A stretch of DNA of 64,000 bases from Pirellulaceae bacterium (lineage in GTDB: Bacteria; Planctomycetota; Planctomycetia; Pirellulales; Pirellulaceae). This document shows, piece by piece, positions 8,773 through 18,274 of the stretch. The position numbers were made by a program, and so were the translations under genes. The stretch lies in the NCBI GenBank assembly GCA_019636385.1, contig JAHBXT010000001.1:310001-374000 (forward strand), written 5' to 3'. The stretch's first letter is position 1. Every line of letters begins with the position of its first letter. Under the pieces are notes generated by a model, which worked only from the letters and a program-made list of their open reading frames with translations, did not search any database and was not told the DNA's origin.

Positions 8773-11700
8773 ATGTCGACAGCCGAAATCAGTTATGATC
8801 GCGTCAATGACTTCACTTCAGTCAAGATCAGCCTTGCGCGACCGCAAGATATCCGAAGCTGGTCATTCGGCGAAGTCAAGAAGCCTGAGACGATCAATTA
8901 CCGCACCTATCGCCCTGAAAAGGACGGATTGTTCTGCGAACGGATTTTTGGCCCAGAGAAGGACTGGGAGTGCGCCTGCGGTAAGTACCGGGGTATGAAG
9001 TACAAGGGAATGATCTGCGATCGCTGCGGCGTGAAAGTGACTCACTCGCGCGTCCGTCGCAAGCGCATGGGGCACATCGAATTGGCTGCACCCATCGTGC
9101 ACATTTGGTTCTTCAAGGCGATGCCGAGCCGCCTGGGGGCGCTGCTGGGCATGAAGACTTCCAGTCTGGAAAAAGTGATCTATTTCCAAGACTATGTGGT
9201 CATCGACCCCAAGGATACCCCGCTTGAGCCACTGCAATTGCTCAACGACGCCGAGTACCGTGAAGCTCGCAGCCAATACGGCGAAGGTTCTTTCGAAGCC
9301 GGTATGGGCGCAGAAGCCGTGCGCACGCTGCTGACAAAGCTGGACTTGACCAGTTTGAGCGAACGACTGCGCAAGGAAATGAATGAGACCAACAGCAAGC
9401 AGAAAAAGAAGGACATCAGCTCGCGGCTCAAGCTGGTAGAAGCCATCCGCGACAGCGACAATCGCCCCGAGTGGATGGTGCTGGATGTGATACCGGTTAT
9501 CCCGCCCGACTTGCGACCGCTCGTTTTGCTGGACAGTGGCAATTTTGCTACCAGCGATTTGAATGATCTCTATCGCCGAATTATCAACCGCAATAACCGC
9601 TTGCGCAAGTTGGTGGACTTAAACGCACCGGACGTGATCATCAAGAATGAAAAGCGGATGCTACAGCAATCCGTCGATGCCTTATTTGACAACAACCGTT
9701 GCAAACGGCCTGTCCTGGGCAGTAGCAATCGTCCGCTCAAGTCGTTGACCGACATGATCAAGGGTAAGCAAGGCCGATTCCGTGAGAATCTGTTGGGTAA
9801 GCGAGTTGACTATTCGGCGCGCAGCGTGATCGTGGTTGGGCCGCAGTTGAAACTGCACCAGTGCGGTTTGCCCAAGAAGATTGCGCTTGAGCTGTATCAG
9901 CCGTTCATCATTCGTCGCCTGAAAGACATGGGTCACGCCGATACCATCAAGTCAGCCAAGAAGATGTTGGAGCGCAAAGACGAAGAGGTCTGGGATATCC
10001 TCGAGCAGGTGATCAAGAACCATCCCGTACTGCTCAATCGCGCGCCGACCTTGCACCGCATGGGTATTCAAGCGTTCGAGCCGATTCTGGTCGAAGGCAA
10101 CGCGATTCACCTGCATCCGCTGGTGTGCAAAGGCTTCAACGCGGACTTCGACGGCGACCAGATGGCGGTGCACTTGCCGCTATCACTGGAAGCCCAGGTC
10201 GAAGCGCATACGTTGATGATGAGTACCCACAACATTTTCGCGCCTAGCAACGGTCGGCCGATCATGAGTCCTTCACAGGATACGGTGATGGGCTGCTATT
10301 ACATTTCAATTGAAAAGCCGGACATGAAGGGCGAGGGCATGGTGTTCGCCTCGATGGCCGAAGCCGATCTGGCCTACCATCAAGGCGTGATCGACCTGCA
10401 TGCGCGAATTCGGGTGCGTTTGCCCAAGCATCGCCGGTTGAAGACTGAAGAAGGCACGGGCAAGTTTGGTGATGTGATCGATACCACCTATGGTCGCATC
10501 CTATTCAACATGATGCTGCCCAACGGTCTGGATTTCTACAATTCGCCGCTCAAAGGCAGCGACTTGGCGGGCGTGATCAGCGACTGCTATTCGCGGCTGG
10601 GACGTCGAGCAACTATTGACTTGTTGGACAACATGAACCAGCTCGGCTTCCGCGAGTCGACCAAGAGTGGTTTATCGTTCGGTACCGACGACCTGGTCAC
10701 TCCAGACTCCAAGCACAAGTTCATCGCCGAAACCGAGAAAGAGGTCATGAAGCTCAAGAAGAGTCACGATCGCGGCATGATGACGGCTCAGGAGCGTTAT
10801 CGTTCGGTACTTGATCTATGGACGCACGCTCGCGAAAACATCACCAAGGACATGATGGCGGCGATGGAGAACGACGATCACTTGGGTGCTTGGTACGTCA
10901 ACCCCGTGTTTTTGATGTCGCGTTCCGGTGCTCGCGGTGGTATCGAGCAGATTCGGCAGTTGGCCGGTATGCGCGGTTTGATGGCTAAGCCAACTGGTGA
11001 AATCATCGAAACGCCGATCAAAGCAAACTTCCGTGAAGGCCTGTCTGTGCTGGAGTACTTCTCCAGTACTCACGGTGCTCGCAAGGGGCTAGCCGATACC
11101 GCTTTAAAGACGGCGGATTCTGGTTACTTGACTCGCAAACTGGCCGACGTTGCTCAAAACGTGGTGGTGACTTTGGACGATTGCGGAACCACCCAAGGCA
11201 TTACCAAGGGGGTGGTCTATCGCGGTGAAAAGGTGGAAGTTCGTCTTCTCGAAGCCATTACCGGTCGCGTGTCGCGCAATAACATCGTCAACCCAGTGAC
11301 CGACGAAGTCATCGTGCAAGAGAACGAGATGATCACCCGTGAGATTGCACGCAAGATCGAGGAAATGGGCTTGGAGAAAATTCAGGTTCGTAGTCCGATG
11401 ACTTGCGACGCTCCGTTGGGCGTTTGCCGACGATGCTATGGCATGGATTTGTCTACCGGCGCGATGGTCGAAGAAGGCATGGCCGTCGGCATCATCGCCG
11501 CTCAGTCAATCGGCGAACCCGGTACACAGCTGACCATGCGCACCTTCCACATCGGTGGTGCGGTAAACACGTCCGTTGAAGATAGTGAAATCCGCGCTAA
11601 GAAGTCGGGCTTGGTCAAGTTTGCCAAGATGCGCACCGTGACCAATCCGCAGGGTGCCGAAATCGTGCTGACTCGTAACAGCGAACTCGTATTGCTGGAT

Positions 11701-13149
11701 AAGAAGGGCCGCGAATTGGAGAAGTATGATGTGCCAACCGCCGCTGTCCTGCGTGTTAAGGAAAATGAAGAAGTGACCGCAGGTCAGGTTCTGTGTCAGT
11801 GGAATCCGCACAAGATTCCGATTATCTCCGAAGTCTCCGGCAAGGTTCGACTGGACGATGTGGTGGAAGGTCAGACCATGCGTCTGGAACGCAATCCCGG
11901 CGGTACCATTCAGATGATCATCATTGACCATAAAGGTGACTTGCACCCGCAAATCGTCATTGAGAACCAGGAAGGCAAGACGCTGGACGTCTACTACTTG
12001 CCTGAGCGCGCCGTAGTGACAGTAGCCGAAGGAGCTACGATCGCCGCCGGTTCAGAACTGGCTGAAATGAATCGTGAGTCCAAGGGCGTCGCGGACATCA
12101 CCGGTGGCCTGCCGCGCGTGACCGAGATTTTTGAGGCTCGTAAGCCGCGAGATCCAGCCGTGATTGCCGAGGTGGACGGCGTGGTCGAGTTACAACAGAC
12201 CAAGCGCCGCGGCAAACGCACGATCATCATTCGCACCGAAAGCGGAGTCGAGCACGAGCACCTCGTGCCACACGGCAAGCGGTTCTTGGTGCATACCGGC
12301 GATCAAGTTAAAGCTGGTCAAGCGTTGGTCGATGGACCTCTGGTACCTCACGATATTCTGCGGGTCAGTGGTGAAGAGGCTGTTCAGGAGTATCTGACGC
12401 ACGAAATTCAACAGGTCTATCGCAGCCAACGTGTGGAGATCAACGACAAGCACGTCGAGGTCATCATCGCCCGCATGTTGCGGAAAGTCAAAATCGATGG
12501 GCCCGGCGACACCAACCTACTGCCAGGGTTGGTTATGGACAAATTTGAATTCCGTCGAGTCAACGAGGAAATTTCTGGTTGTCTGAAAATTAGCGATCCA
12601 GGTGATACCGACTACGCTGAAGGCGCATTGGTGCCTCGGGAAGATTTGGAGAAGACCAATGCGCAAGTTGAGTCGATGGGCGGCACACCGGCCAAAGGCA
12701 AGAAACCCAAGCTATCTGCGGCCAGTACACAGTTATTGGGGATCACCAAAGCTGCCGTACAATCCAGTAGCTTTATTTCGGCAGCCAGCTTCCAAGAAAC
12801 CACCAAGGTGTTGACTGAGGCGGCACTGGCCGGCAAGACGGACCGTTTGGTGGGTTTGAAGGAGAATGTGATTCTTGGCCACTTGATTCCGGCGGGCACT
12901 GGATTCCGCAGCTTCCAAGAGTCGGAGATATCTTATCGCCGTGAAGCTTTGGAAGACGTACTCAATCGCGGTCAAGCCGCTCTCGATGAGTCGTTCCCAC
13001 TTTTGGAGCAGAGTCCACGCAACGAGCCAAGCCCGGTGGACTACCCAGCCAGTCCGCTGGCCAGTCTTGGACAACCAGAACCCTCTGGCGATAGCATCCA
13101 ATTGGCCGACCCCCCTGCCGACGCGCCTTCGGCCGGCAGCGAACAATGA
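8773..13149 (+). CDS. rpoC: RNA polymerase subunit beta'
   Basis: This is the 1458-residue beta' subunit. The N-terminal zinc ribbon has cysteines at residues 67, 69, 82 and 85 (CACG...CDRC). The Mg-binding active site NADFDGDQM is near residue 456. The second zinc site ([11 protein letters not shown]) begins near residue 878, and the bridge-helix/trigger-loop region follows ([16 protein letters not shown]). The C-terminal tail from about 1405 is acidic and Pro/Ser-rich (ending DAPSAGSEQ) and looks disordered. The start ATG lies nine bases after AGGAG. It follows rpoB in the same direction and ends convergently with cocE. Confidence 0.97.
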   Translation: MSTAEISYDRVNDFTSVKISLARPQDIRSWSFGEVKKPETINYRTYRPEKDGLFCERIFGPEKDWECACGKYRGMKYKGMICDRCGVKVTHSRVRRKRMGHIELAAPIVHIWFFKAMPSRLGALLGMKTSSLEKVIYFQDYVVIDPKDTPLEPLQLLNDAEYREARSQYGEGSFEAGMGAEAVRTLLTKLDLTSLSERLRKEMNETNSKQKKKDISSRLKLVEAIRDSDNRPEWMVLDVIPVIPPDLRPLVLLDSGNFATSDLNDLYRRIINRNNRLRKLVDLNAPDVIIKNEKRMLQQSVDALFDNNRCKRPVLGSSNRPLKSLTDMIKGKQGRFRENLLGKRVDYSARSVIVVGPQLKLHQCGLPKKIALELYQPFIIRRLKDMGHADTIKSAKKMLERKDEEVWDILEQVIKNHPVLLNRAPTLHRMGIQAFEPILVEGNAIHLHPLVCKGFNADFDGDQMAVHLPLSLEAQVEAHTLMMSTHNIFAPSNGRPIMSPSQDTVMGCYYISIEKPDMKGEGMVFASMAEADLAYHQGVIDLHARIRVRLPKHRRLKTEEGTGKFGDVIDTTYGRILFNMMLPNGLDFYNSPLKGSDLAGVISDCYSRLGRRATIDLLDNMNQLGFRESTKSGLSFGTDDLVTPDSKHKFIAETEKEVMKLKKSHDRGMMTAQERYRSVLDLWTHARENITKDMMAAMENDDHLGAWYVNPVFLMSRSGARGGIEQIRQLAGMRGLMAKPTGEIIETPIKANFREGLSVLEYFSSTHGARKGLADTALKTADSGYLTRKLADVAQNVVVTLDDCGTTQGITKGVVYRGEKVEVRLLEAITGRVSRNNIVNPVTDEVIVQENEMITREIARKIEEMGLEKIQVRSPMTCDAPLGVCRRCYGMDLSTGAMVEEGMAVGIIAAQSIGEPGTQLTMRTFHIGGAVNTSVEDSEIRAKKSGLVKFAKMRTVTNPQGAEIVLTRNSELVLLDKKGRELEKYDVPTAAVLRVKENEEVTAGQVLCQWNPHKIPIISEVSGKVRLDDVVEGQTMRLERNPGGTIQMIIIDHKGDLHPQIVIENQEGKTLDVYYLPERAVVTVAEGATIAAGSELAEMNRESKGVADITGGLPRVTEIFEARKPRDPAVIAEVDGVVELQQTKRRGKRTIIIRTESGVEHEHLVPHGKRFLVHTGDQVKAGQALVDGPLVPHDILRVSGEEAVQEYLTHEIQQVYRSQRVEINDKHVEVIIARMLRKVKIDGPGDTNLLPGLVMDKFEFRRVNEEISGCLKISDPGDTDYAEGALVPREDLEKTNAQVESMGGTPAKGKKPKLSAASTQLLGITKAAVQSSSFISAASFQETTKVLTEAALAGKTDRLVGLKENVILGHLIPAGTGFRSFQESEISYRREALEDVLNRGQAALDESFPLLEQSPRNEPSPVDYPASPLASLGQPEPSGDSIQLADPPADAPSAGSEQ

Positions 13150-13247
13150 CCATCCTGGCGGCCGCCTGACAGACCAACAAGCTGCATCGAGCACGACCAT
13201 CGCCATCACAAGCGTGCCCGGTGCCGCTCGGTCAGGTGTACTGCGGC

Positions 13248-15176
13248 TCAGGGCAGTACGCTCAGACGCAGATGCGAAGGATGTTCTGCAGAGCGCAACA
13301 AGCGATGCGTGGCTGTTTGAAAGTCGTCAGCCTCAGCGAAGAAAATGTTGGGGATATACTTCTGCGGATTGCGATCGACAAGCGGAAACCAACTGCTCTG
13401 CACCTGAACCATGATCTGGTGCCCGACCTGAAAACGATGTAGTACATCTTGAAGTTGAAAGGCGATCCGCGTTGGTTGGCCAGGCTGCAACGGTTGCGGG
13501 TGCTCGAACGATTCACGAAAGCGGGCTCGAAATACTTCACTGCGAACCAGCATGTGATAGTTGGGTTGTTGAGCTACCTGCGTACCATCGGGGAAGACGT
13601 CGATTAGCTTGACGATGAAATCAGCGTCGGTACCGGTGGTCGTGACCCACAATTGGACATCGATCGGGCCCGCGACCGTAACATCTTGTTGGAGCACAGG
13701 AGTCTGATAGGCCAACACGTCTGGGCGACGCGCGGCAAAACGCTGATCTTCGACCATGTATTCGTTGGTCATTCGCGGCGTGATCGCGGCGGTGTAGGGA
13801 ACGGGCCTGGACGGATCGCTGACGTATTGGTCATAGGCAGCCGCCCTTGCAGGTGCGTCAGTTTGGTAGTCGTGAGGATAGTCAGCAGGTTGCGTAGGCG
13901 GGGCATCATCCAACAGCCCGGCCTGCTGAAAGAAAAGCTTGCGATCCTTGGCTTCAGCAGGCGGCCACGTGTCGAAGACGCGCCAACGATTCGAACCGGT
14001 TTCGAAAACGGTGGCTTCGGCTGGTGGGGGAAAGTCGGCATCCTTGAGATACATTTCAAAGAATGGAAACTCAATTTCAGCACGGTAGAAGGCGGCGGTC
14101 TTTGACCCGAAGTGTGCATCACCTAGGCGATCTCCCTCTTCGCTGGCCCAGCCTCCGTGCCGCCAGGGACCGACGACCAGCACGTTGTTGACAGAAGGAT
14201 TGTGACGTTCGATCGCTTGATAGGTCGCAAACGAACCGTACAAATCTTCAGCGTCGAACCAACCTGTCACTAGCAACACCGCCGGGGCAACATTCTTTAG
14301 ATGAGGCACAATATCGCGCTGCTTCCAAAACTGATCTCGATTGGGATGCTGCATCATCTGGTCCCAAAACGGGATGCTACCTTTGAGAAAGCGACGATTG
14401 ATTTCCTGGATCGTACCGGCTTGCAGGAACAGATTGTAGCCGTCCAGCGATGGCAGCGGTTGTTCGCTGGGACGTTGACTGGTCGGACCGGTGCGCGGCT
14501 GAGCGTTATAGCCTAGCCAGCGATAGGCGTGCGCCAGAAAAAATGCTCCGTTGTGCAGAAAATCATCAAAGTACCAGTCGGCCACCGGTGCCTGGGGCGA
14601 TACGGCTCGCAGCGCCGGATGCGCGTCGATCATTCCGGCTGAGCAGTAGAATCCTGGATAGGAAATGCCGTACATGCCCACACGCCCGTTGTGATTCTGG
14701 ACGTTCTGCAACAACCATTGAATGGTGTCAAACGTATCGGAACTTTCGTCGATTTGTTGCGGCGAGCGTTTATCGGCAATGTGTGGAGTAACCTGAACGA
14801 ATGTGCCTTCGGACATGTACTGTCCGCGTACATCCTGCACCACGAAAATGTAGCCGGCATCGGTAAAATGCCGACTGGGACCAAGCTGGCTGGGATAGGC
14901 ATGAGCCCCATATGGATCGCAAGAGTAGGGCGTCCGTTTGAGCAACAATGGATAGGTCTGGGTGGTGTCGCGAGGACTATAGATTGCCGTATGCAACCGA
15001 ACTCCATCGCGCATGGCGATCATGACTTCCTGTTTGACATACCGCAAGCGTATCGAACTTTCAGGACTTACCAACTCCTGAGCAACGACCGCTGGGCCTG
15101 AGACGTTCAACCAGCAAATCACACAAAAGAGCCAGATTGTGCAGACCGGCCTGCGCACTAACAATGAACCGCTCAC
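13248..15176 (-). CDS. CocE/NonD-family alpha/beta hydrolase, exported (X-Pro dipeptidyl-peptidase type)
   Basis: This is a serine hydrolase of the CocE/NonD (X-Pro dipeptidyl-peptidase S15-like) family, acting on peptide or ester bonds; the substrate is unknown. The N-terminus is a signal peptide (VRRPVCTIWLFCVICWLNVSG...AQ). The catalytic domain starts with the family strand VMIAMRDGVRLHTAIYSPR and contains the nucleophile motif GISYPG (Ser near residue 172). Catalytic Asp is likely in GWFDAEDLYGS. A C-terminal jelly-roll-type domain (about 480-640, PIDVQLWVTTTGTDADFIVKL) matches the family. A GTG at 15176 is chosen because GGAG lies six bases upstream; a GTG at 15188 lacks a site. Translation starts two bases downstream of the tldE stop codon, so it is probably coupled to tldD-tldE. 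Confidence 0.88.
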   Translation of the reverse strand: MSGSLLVRRPVCTIWLFCVICWLNVSGPAVVAQELVSPESSIRLRYVKQEVMIAMRDGVRLHTAIYSPRDTTQTYPLLLKRTPYSCDPYGAHAYPSQLGPSRHFTDAGYIFVVQDVRGQYMSEGTFVQVTPHIADKRSPQQIDESSDTFDTIQWLLQNVQNHNGRVGMYGISYPGFYCSAGMIDAHPALRAVSPQAPVADWYFDDFLHNGAFFLAHAYRWLGYNAQPRTGPTSQRPSEQPLPSLDGYNLFLQAGTIQEINRRFLKGSIPFWDQMMQHPNRDQFWKQRDIVPHLKNVAPAVLLVTGWFDAEDLYGSFATYQAIERHNPSVNNVLVVGPWRHGGWASEEGDRLGDAHFGSKTAAFYRAEIEFPFFEMYLKDADFPPPAEATVFETGSNRWRVFDTWPPAEAKDRKLFFQQAGLLDDAPPTQPADYPHDYQTDAPARAAAYDQYVSDPSRPVPYTAAITPRMTNEYMVEDQRFAARRPDVLAYQTPVLQQDVTVAGPIDVQLWVTTTGTDADFIVKLIDVFPDGTQVAQQPNYHMLVRSEVFRARFRESFEHPQPLQPGQPTRIAFQLQDVLHRFQVGHQIMVQVQSSWFPLVDRNPQKYIPNIFFAEADDFQTATHRLLRSAEHPSHLRLSVLP

Positions 15177-15177
15177 A

Positions 15178-16527
15178 TTATTCTCCACCGACCGTCATTT
15201 CGTTGATCAGCAAGGTCGGTGCAGCCGTACTACCGCGTTTAAATGACAGGTCATTGCCGATGGCCTGGACGCCACTCAACACCTTCAGGACATTGCCAGC
15301 GATGGTGATCTCTTGAACCGGATAGGCAATTTTGCCTTTTTCGATCCAGAATCCGCTGGCACCTTGCGAGAAGTCCCCCGTGACTGCGTTAACGCCCGAG
15401 CCGAACATTTCGGTCAAGTACAGTCCGTGGTCGACCGCTTGGATTATTTCGTGCGGTTCGACCGTGCCATTTTGCAGAAACAGATTACTGGATGAAACGC
15501 TGGGGCTGGACGAATAGCCACGGCCGGCATTGCCAGTGACAGGGGCCTGAAGCCGCCTCGCGGAATAGGCATCGCACACATAGGTTTGCAACACGCCATT
15601 TTCGATCACCGTCACTCGCGAAGAGCGCACGCCCTCACCATCAAACGGTCGCGAAGCCAACCCGTCTGCCAAGGTTGCATCGTCGACGATGGTAATGCTG
15701 GGGGCGACTATTTGCTGGCCCACCTTGTCGATCAAATACGATGCGCGGCGATAGACGCTGTCACCCGAGGCAGCTCCAAAAATCATTCCCAGCAGCGTGC
15801 TGGAGACATCTGGGTCCAACACCACAGGCACCGACTGTGATTTGGCTTTCTTGCCACCCAATCGGGCAACGGTGCGCCGCGCAGCTTCGACTCCAACGGA
15901 TGATGGCGAATCTAGTTTGTCAAAGTAGCGATGGAAGGTATACCAATAGTCGCGCTGCTTAACGCCGTCTTGCTCAGCCAACAGGGCCACCGACAGGCTG
16001 GCGATAGTCGTCTGATACTGTCCGACAAAACCGTCAGAATTGGCCAGCGTGATTTGGCTGATTGAATTGGACCAACTGGCACCGTTCGAATTAGTGATGC
16101 GCGGATCGTACGCGCGACCGGCCTCTTCCATCTCGCGGACCATGGCGATTTTTTGCTCAGGAGTCACGTTGGCTAGGTGTGGATCAAACAACCTCAGCTC
16201 ACCTGAGTACAGCCCCAGCAATTCACTGGGTGCCAGGCCATTGAATTCATCCGCGCTGGAAACTTTGACGATCTGCAGTGTCTCATCCACCAATTGTTGC
16301 AGGGTTTTATCCTGGAAGTCGGTGGTGTAGGTCATGGCCATGGCCTGATTTTTAAACACGCGCATCCCGAGGCCGGTGGAATTAGACTGTTGTAGTTTCT
16401 CGATGTTTCCCAAGCGAATCGTAGTGTTGAATCCGTCCGACGAAGCAACGTAAACATCGCAGGCATCGGCACCTTGCTTCTTCAGGGCAGCGACCAGATC
16501 GGCGGCTAAATTGCGATAATCTTTCAT
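15178..16527 (-). CDS. TldE/PmbA-type subunit of the TldD/TldE peptidase
   Basis: This is the non-catalytic partner of the TldD metallopeptidase, a heterodimer that cuts unfolded or modified peptides in other bacteria (microcin B17 maturation, CcdA decay). It is 449 residues long. It shows the family N-terminal domain (DVYVASSDGFNTTIRLGNIEKLQ) and C-terminal beta barrel region (SRRLQAPVTGNAGRGYSSSPSVSSSN; GVNAVTGDFSQGASGFWIEKG) but has no HExxxH motif. ATG 16527 is taken as start; a TTG at 16542 overlapping the tldD stop is possible. There is no signal peptide, in contrast to the long form of the adjacent TldD. Confidence 0.92.
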   Translation of the reverse strand: MKDYRNLAADLVAALKKQGADACDVYVASSDGFNTTIRLGNIEKLQQSNSTGLGMRVFKNQAMAMTYTTDFQDKTLQQLVDETLQIVKVSSADEFNGLAPSELLGLYSGELRLFDPHLANVTPEQKIAMVREMEEAGRAYDPRITNSNGASWSNSISQITLANSDGFVGQYQTTIASLSVALLAEQDGVKQRDYWYTFHRYFDKLDSPSSVGVEAARRTVARLGGKKAKSQSVPVVLDPDVSSTLLGMIFGAASGDSVYRRASYLIDKVGQQIVAPSITIVDDATLADGLASRPFDGEGVRSSRVTVIENGVLQTYVCDAYSARRLQAPVTGNAGRGYSSSPSVSSSNLFLQNGTVEPHEIIQAVDHGLYLTEMFGSGVNAVTGDFSQGASGFWIEKGKIAYPVQEITIAGNVLKVLSGVQAIGNDLSFKRGSTAAPTLLINEMTVGGE

Positions 16528-16538
16528 GGCTTGCTGAC

Positions 16539-18071
16539 TCAACTCTTAAGTTTCGTTCCACCGACGGTGATTTCGGAGACTTTGACAGTCGGCGTCCCCA
16601 TGCCGACAGGCACCATTTGGCCACCTTTGCCGCAAGTCCAGCCACCATCGGTAAACTTGAGGTCGTTACCCACCATGGCTACACGTGTCATTACCTCTGG
16701 GCCATTGCCAACCAGCGTGGCTCCTTTAATGGGACGAGTCACTTGGCCATCTTCGATCAAATAGGCTTCCGAGCAACTGAAGGTGAAGTCCCCTTTGGTA
16801 ATGTCTACATTGCCGCCGGTAAAGCTCTTGGCAAAAATGCCTTTTTTCACCGACGCCAAGATTTCTTGGGGATCATAGTTGCCGGCTTTCAAATAGGTGT
16901 TGGTCATCCGCGGAATGGGCGGATGGTTGTAGGCCTGACGACGCCCATTGCCGCTGGGAGCCACCCCGAGCTTCTTGGCTGAGATGCGATCGTTCATATA
17001 ACCGCGCAGGATACCGTTTTCGATCAGTACGGTGCTTTGCGGCGCGTGACCTTCATCGTCCACGTTGATCGTGCCGCGCATGTTTTCGAACAACCCTTCA
17101 TCGATCACCGTACACTGCGGCGAAGCAACTTGCTGACCGATGCGATCCGAGAAATTGGAGAGCTTCTTATAGTTGAAATCAGCTTCCAGCCCATGCCCAA
17201 CCGCTTCATGCAGTAAAACGGCGCTGTCGGAGTTACCCAACACCACGGGCTGCAAGCCGGCTTCGACCTCGACGGCCGACAGGTTCAGGATTGCCAGTCG
17301 AGCCGCTTCGGCAGCGATCTCATCTGGCCGGCGTTGCTGTTGAAAGTACTCCAGGCCAATCCGCCCACCGCCACTGGTGCGACCGGTTTCGCGACGGCCA
17401 CCATCTTCGGCAATACAACTGGTGCGGAAGACGAACATCGGCTGCGAGTCCTCCCAGTAAACGCCGTCACTGTTGACATAGACGACATGCTTCATTTCGT
17501 CGTTGAAACCAATTGAGACTCGAGCGATACGCGAATCGTGCGCTTGAGCCGCTTGATTGGCTTGCTGAATCAACTCCAGTTTCTTACTGAGGTCGGCCGA
17601 TGTGGCCAGCTCTTGGATAGGGTAAAGATTCTTCGGCTTGAGCGAACTCATGGCTTGAACGCGGACTTTAGCCGTCTGGTCTGAAGCTATGTTGGCAGCG
17701 GCGGCAGCCACTTGCAACATTTTTTCGAGCGTAATGTCTTCAGAAAAAGCAAAGCCAATCTGATCGCCGATGATAGCGCGGATGCCAACTCCACGCACGA
17801 TACCGCGCCTGGCCGCTTTGACGATGTTTTCTTCAAACGTCAGGTCCGACGTAATGCGGTATTCGAAAAACAGATCGGCAAACTCTGCCCCCCGATCCAG
17901 CGCTGCGGCAAGCACTTGCTGGAGCTGCAGACGGTCCAAATGAAAGTAGTCTTCCAAGAGAGAGTTACTACTCACGTCGCGTTCTCCTGCCACGAGTCTA
18001 CTGAGCCAGCGATCACTGGTTGCCATCGCTCCCATCGCGGCGCTGGAAGCCAAAAAATTCCGTCGCTGCAT
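16539..18071 (-). CDS. TldD-type zinc metallopeptidase with optional Tat-like leader
   Basis: This is the catalytic subunit of the TldD/TldE peptidase. The HExxxH zinc motif is HEAVGHGLEAD (His288, Glu289, His293 from the long start). The C-terminal half carries family signatures (TNTYLKAGNYDPQEIL, GGNVDITKGDFTFSC). The long form from ATG 18071 (GGAG eight bases upstream) begins MQRRNFLASSAAMGAM, which fits a twin-arginine leader. An in-frame GTG at 17975 also has AGGAG eight bases upstream and would give a leaderless protein starting close to where typical TldD begins. Both starts could be real. It leads the tldD-tldE-cocE unit. A weak possible promoter (TTGTAT-N18-TATGCT) lies about 80 bases upstream of the long start. 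Confidence 0.92.
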   Translation of the reverse strand: MQRRNFLASSAAMGAMATSDRWLSRLVAGERDVSSNSLLEDYFHLDRLQLQQVLAAALDRGAEFADLFFEYRITSDLTFEENIVKAARRGIVRGVGIRAIIGDQIGFAFSEDITLEKMLQVAAAAANIASDQTAKVRVQAMSSLKPKNLYPIQELATSADLSKKLELIQQANQAAQAHDSRIARVSIGFNDEMKHVVYVNSDGVYWEDSQPMFVFRTSCIAEDGGRRETGRTSGGGRIGLEYFQQQRRPDEIAAEAARLAILNLSAVEVEAGLQPVVLGNSDSAVLLHEAVGHGLEADFNYKKLSNFSDRIGQQVASPQCTVIDEGLFENMRGTINVDDEGHAPQSTVLIENGILRGYMNDRISAKKLGVAPSGNGRRQAYNHPPIPRMTNTYLKAGNYDPQEILASVKKGIFAKSFTGGNVDITKGDFTFSCSEAYLIEDGQVTRPIKGATLVGNGPEVMTRVAMVGNDLKFTDGGWTCGKGGQMVPVGMGTPTVKVSEITVGGTKLKS

Positions 18072-18227
18072 GATTCAAGCTCCGACGATAGATGTGGAAT
18101 AGTGTGTGGGCTGTTGACACTAGTTATAGCATAAACCAGCGGCGACAGCCTATACAAGCTTCGCCAAAGCAAGGCGTGAAGCCATTCTTGCAAGAGTCTT
18201 TCGCCGGTGGGCAGAATGCGACACCCT

Positions 18228-18243
18228 TTTGTCATGTGACAAA
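18228..18243. promoter_or_regulatory. Operator-like inverted repeat between uvrD and tldD
   Basis: TTTGTCA-TG-TGACAAA is a perfect 7-2-7 inverted repeat, 32 bases after the uvrD-type stop codon and about 160 bases before the tldD start. The two-base centre makes a protein-binding site more likely than an RNA hairpin. The regulator is unknown. Confidence 0.35.
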
Positions 18244-18274
18244 GGTCGCTGGGAAGATCGATGCTACTGGCTGG

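Noticed and set aside
13158..13167. GGCGGCCGCC palindrome after rpoC
   Set aside because: Ten-base GC palindrome with no T-tract and no loop; expected by chance in a GC-rich region, so not called a terminator.
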